Under the pieces are notes generated by a model that searched no databases, had not been told where the DNA came from, and was given only the letters and a program-made list of their open reading frames with translations. Of a stretch of DNA of 9,010 nucleotides, positions 6,945-9,010 are shown piece by piece. Every line of letters begins with the position of its first letter. Positions within the stretch are counted from its first letter, which is position 1. The position numbers were made by a program, and so were the translations under genes. This stretch comes from an uncultured Collinsella sp. (GTDB lineage Bacteria; Actinomycetota; Coriobacteriia; Coriobacteriales; Coriobacteriaceae). The DNA lies in the NCBI GenBank assembly GCA_902494945.1, contig CABUVF010000079.1, positions 1 through 9,010 of the forward strand. Direction: 5' to 3'.

Positions 6945-7170
6945 TTCGCACGATATTACTTTGGACCGACCGAGTTTCCGCAGTTTGCTCGCCCCGGACC
7001 CCGCGCGCGGGGGCCATGAGATTTATCGCGAGTTCCGCACGAGCCGAAGAGCACTTAATGTGCTCTTCGTGCGAGCAGGACTGTAGAGCAGGAAATCTCA
7101 TGGCCCCCGCGCGCGGGGTCCGGGGCGAGCAAGCGGACAGAACAGACAACTGTCCAACAATTCGTGCGAA
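6945..7170. repeat. 226-bp long inverted repeat with 40-bp perfect arms
   Basis: Perfect 40-bp arms at 6985-7024 (begins TTGCTCGCCCCGG, ends CATGAGATTT) and 7093-7132 pair across a 68-base centre. Each arm holds a self-palindrome CCCCGCGCGCGGGG (6999-7012 and 7105-7118). The centre contains a further hairpin, GAAGAGCAC (7046-7054) with GTGCTCTTC (7060-7068), extended by CGCAC/GTGCG across a 5-base bulge. Weaker pairing continues outward to TTCGCACGA (6945-6953) and TCGTGCGAA (7162-7170). Open frames across it give similar arginine/proline-rich peptides on both strands because of the symmetry, and have no ribosome binding site. It is probably a miniature transposable element or a structured regulatory region; its identity is unknown. 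Confidence 0.85.
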
Positions 7171-7221
7171 ACACAATGAAAAACCGTTTGATGTGAGTTA
7201 ATATAAACAACGTCGTGAATC
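7171..7221 (+). promoter_or_regulatory. AT-rich segment with a possible ptsH promoter
   Basis: This AT-rich stretch between the long inverted repeat and the ptsH leader contains TATAAA at 7202-7207 (5 of 6 to the -10 consensus), overlapped by TAATAT. TTGATG at 7188-7193 is too close to be its -35 box, and nothing better lies at 16-18 bp. A promoter is expected here because a terminator precedes, but the exact boxes are uncertain. Confidence 0.3.
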
Positions 7222-7269
7222 TGACTCCTGCCACATGCATGACAGGGGTTAAACACAAAAAAGGAGTCA
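7222..7269 (+). promoter_or_regulatory. ptsH leader with Shine-Dalgarno-sequestering stem and alternative fold
   Basis: TGACTCCT (7222-7229) is the exact complement of AGGAGTCA (7262-7269), which contains the ptsH Shine-Dalgarno sequence AAGGAG (7261-7266), 6 bases before ATG 7273. The same upstream bases can instead pair as ACTCCTG (7224-7230) with CAGGGGT (7243-7249), 7 bp with one G-U, leaving the ribosome site free. The two folds exclude each other, as in translational switches. No known riboswitch class was recognised. Function is inferred. Confidence 0.45.
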
Positions 7270-7272
7270 ATT

Positions 7273-7536
7273 ATGGTTTCTGAGAAGGCTACCCTCGTTA
7301 ATCCTCAGGGTCTGCACATGCGTCCGGCTGGTCTGTTCGCCTCCACCATGGGCAAGTACGCCTGTGACGTGACGGTCGTCACCCCCGAGAAGGAGGTCAA
7401 CGGCAAGTCCCCGATGGCCCTCATGGCTGCTGGTATCCCCTGCGGTACTGAGGTCGAGGTCAAGTGCGACGGCGCCGACGAGGCCGAGGCTCTGGCTGCT
7501 GCCATCGAGCTCATCAAGAGCGGTCTTGGCGAGTAG
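7273..7536 (+). CDS. ptsH: HPr phosphocarrier protein
   Basis: Small cytosolic carrier that takes phosphate from enzyme I on a histidine and passes it to the IIA domains of PTS permeases. 87 residues, the standard HPr size. The active-site stretch NPQGLHMRPAGLF places the phospho-histidine at H15 next to R17. Around the second classic site the sequence is VNGKSPMALMAAGI with serine at residue 46, the position phosphorylated by HPr kinase in Firmicutes, but followed by proline instead of the usual isoleucine or similar residue. AAGGAG at 7261-7266 supports the start. It lies downstream of the PTS permease gene and upstream of ptsI in the same direction, with strongly biased codons typical of an abundant protein. 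The leader may control its translation through alternative pairing. Confidence 0.97.
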   Translation: MVSEKATLVNPQGLHMRPAGLFASTMGKYACDVTVVTPEKEVNGKSPMALMAAGIPCGTEVEVKCDGADEAEALAAAIELIKSGLGE

Positions 7537-7581
7537 AACTCAAACGGGTCGCATGTTGAACAACTAAGTTCATATTTGGGG

Positions 7582-7617
7582 GCGCAGTGACCTGTCTTAA
7601 GGTAGCTGCGCTCTTTT
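7582..7617 (+). terminator. Hairpin with short T-run between ptsH and ptsI (attenuator-like)
   Basis: GCGCAG (7582-7587) pairs with CTGCGC (7606-7611), and an inner ACCT/AGGT stem continues it; TCTTTTG follows. The T-run is short and interrupted, so termination is likely partial. That would let ptsI be transcribed from the ptsH promoter at a lower level, fitting the usual excess of HPr over enzyme I. No separate ptsI promoter was recognised at 7618-7663. Confidence 0.6.
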
Positions 7618-7663
7618 GTCATGGATATGGCAAAACGCTTTATCACATGACACGGAGAGAGGA

Positions 7664-9010
7664 ATGGGAATGTATCAGGGAGTCAACGCTTCCGAGGGCA
7701 TCGGTATCGGCACCGTCATGGTCGCCGTCGATCCCGACTTGACGTTTGAGCCGCACGAGGTTGCTGATTCGGCAGCAGAGAAGGAGCGCTATCAGACCGC
7801 TCTTTCGGTCTTCTGCGAGAAGACTCAGGCTCAGGCCGACCACATGAAGGAGACGGTGGGCGAGGCCGAGGCCGAGATCATGAGCGGACACATTGTCCTG
7901 GCTCAGGATCCGGGCATGACCGACGCCATCAACGCCGCCATTGACGGCGGCACCTGCGCCGAGCAGGCGCTCATGGACACCTCGACCATGTTCGAGAACA
8001 TGTTCCTGTCCATGGACGATGAGATGTTCCGTCTGCGCGCGGCCGACATCGCCGACATCCGCACCGGTATTCTGGCCGAGCTGCTGGGCAAGGAGGTCGT
8101 CGACCTTTCCGTCCTGCCCGAGAACACCGTCGTTGTCGTGCACGACCTCACGCCGTCCATGACCGCCACGATCGATAAGGCCCACGTTGCCGGTATCGTC
8201 ACCGAGACTGGTGGCCGCACGTCGCACTCCGCAATCATTGCGCGCGCCCTCGAGATCCCGGCTGTCCTTTCGGTTTCCAACAGCTGCACCGCACTGCGCA
8301 ACGGCATGACCGTTGTCGTTGACGGTGGCAAGGGTATCGTCGAGGCCGATCCCGATGAGGAGACGCTCGCCGCCTACACTGCCAAGGCCGAGGCTTTCGC
8401 TGCCGAGAAGGCGGCTCTCGAGGCCTTCCGCGGCAAGCCGTCCGTGACTGCCGACGGTATCAAGAAGATCATTGCCTGCAACATCGGCAACCCCGATGAC
8501 GTGCCCAACGCGCTCGATCACGATGCCGAGGCTATTGGCCTGTTCCGTTCCGAGTTCCTGTTCATGGACTCTGCTGAGCTTCCTTCCGAGGAGGAGCAGT
8601 TCAACGCCTACCGTAAGGTCGCCAGCGCGCTCAAGGGCGCTCCGGTTATCATCCGCACGCTCGATGTGGGTGGCGACAAGGAGATTCCGTACCTGCACAT
8701 GGTCAAGGAAGAGAACCCCTTCATGGGCTTCCGTGCCGTGCGTTACTGCCTGGCCAATCCCGATCAGTACAAGGTCCAGCTCCGCGCCCTGTTGCGCGCC
8801 AGCGCCTTTGGTGACGTCAAGATCATGATCCCGCTCGTCACCTGCGTCGAGGAGGTCTTGGCTGTCAAGGAGCTCGTCGAGCAGTGCAAGACCGAGCTGA
8901 CCGAAGAGGGTCGCAAGTTCAACGAGAACATCGAGGTCGGCATCATGGTCGAGACGCCCGCCGCTTCGCTGCTCGCAGACCGTCTTGCCGAGGTCGCCGA
9001 CTTCTTCTCC
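7664..9010 (+). CDS. ptsI: PTS enzyme I (PEP-protein phosphotransferase), C-terminus cut by window end
   Basis: Soluble first enzyme of the PTS: it takes phosphate from phosphoenolpyruvate and passes it to HPr. The frame is open from ATG 7664 to the window end, giving 449 of the expected roughly 570 residues. The phospho-histidine motif TGGRTSHSAIIARALEIPAV places the active His at residue 188 (189 in E. coli). The PEP-binding barrel shows GLFRSEFLFM (R295), IRTLDVGGDKEIPYLHM (R331) and GIMVETPAAS (E430). The conserved catalytic cysteine near residue 500 lies beyond the window. GGAGAGAGGA at 7654-7663 could serve ATG 7664 or the in-frame ATG 7670; the first is used here. It follows ptsH by 127 bases containing an attenuator-like hairpin, so it is probably transcribed with ptsH. 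Confidence 0.97.
   Translation, partial: MGMYQGVNASEGIGIGTVMVAVDPDLTFEPHEVADSAAEKERYQTALSVFCEKTQAQADHMKETVGEAEAEIMSGHIVLAQDPGMTDAINAAIDGGTCAEQALMDTSTMFENMFLSMDDEMFRLRAADIADIRTGILAELLGKEVVDLSVLPENTVVVVHDLTPSMTATIDKAHVAGIVTETGGRTSHSAIIARALEIPAVLSVSNSCTALRNGMTVVVDGGKGIVEADPDEETLAAYTAKAEAFAAEKAALEAFRGKPSVTADGIKKIIACNIGNPDDVPNALDHDAEAIGLFRSEFLFMDSAELPSEEEQFNAYRKVASALKGAPVIIRTLDVGGDKEIPYLHMVKEENPFMGFRAVRYCLANPDQYKVQLRALLRASAFGDVKIMIPLVTCVEEVLAVKELVEQCKTELTEEGRKFNENIEVGIMVETPAASLLADRLAEVADFFS

Noticed and set aside
6795..7170. CRISPR array or tandem repeat
   Set aside because: The repeats are inverted pairs of two different sequences, not regularly spaced direct repeats with spacers.
4618..7176. 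852-codon open frame on the minus strand opposite the PTS permease
   Set aside because: It is antisense to a well-supported permease, is rich in Gly/Asp/His/Glu as expected from the complement of GC-biased codons, runs through both inverted repeats and the terminator, and shows no recognisable domain or ribosome site.
6893..7201. Small plus-strand open frame of about 100 codons across the long inverted repeat
   Set aside because: The start has no ribosome site, and the peptide is the translation of repeat arms; near-identical peptides appear on the opposite strand because of the symmetry.
7643..8698. 351-codon open frame on the minus strand opposite ptsI
   Set aside because: Shadow of the enzyme I codons; no known motif, and the plus strand holds all the active-site motifs of enzyme I.

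Overview
The window is GC-rich, gene-dense bacterial chromosome. Codon use, the actinobacterial-style tlyA-nadK-recN cluster and the style of the PTS genes suggest a Coriobacteriia gut anaerobe such as Collinsella. That assignment is an inference from sequence character, because no rRNA or other taxonomic marker is present.

Left part (1-3368, + strand): the last codons of an unidentified acidic-tailed protein are followed by tlyA (rRNA 2'-O-methyltransferase), nadK (NAD kinase) and recN (DNA repair ATPase). The three genes overlap end to start (4 bp and 11 bp), so they look translationally coupled. Positions 3369-3589 hold no gene; a strong bidirectional terminator (3466-3498) serves recN from the left and the convergent regulator gene from the right.

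Middle part (3590-6723): an RpiR/SIS-type sugar-phosphate-responsive regulator on the minus strand is divergent from a fructose-family PTS permease with domain order IIB-IIC-IIA on the plus strand. Their 272-bp shared control region contains repeated CTTTCACC boxes, a perfect TGAAAG-N3-CTTTCA dyad and a 16-bp GC palindrome just before the permease ribosome binding site.

Right part (6724-9010): a terminator follows the permease gene. A 549-bp stretch without a credible gene then holds two unusual inverted-repeat structures: a roughly 97-bp one whose arm mismatches are all transitions, and a 226-bp one with 40-bp perfect arms. After it come ptsH (HPr) and ptsI (enzyme I, cut by the window end), separated by a hairpin that looks like a partial terminator. 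The ptsH leader can fold in two mutually exclusive ways, one of which hides the Shine-Dalgarno sequence.

Together, ptsI, ptsH and the permease form a complete phosphorelay: PEP to enzyme I, HPr, IIA, IIB and then the incoming sugar. No 1-phosphofructokinase gene is adjacent, so the sugar is not certain. The genes themselves are ordinary families; the most unusual content is non-coding, in the intergenic regions at 4448-4719 and 6724-7272.
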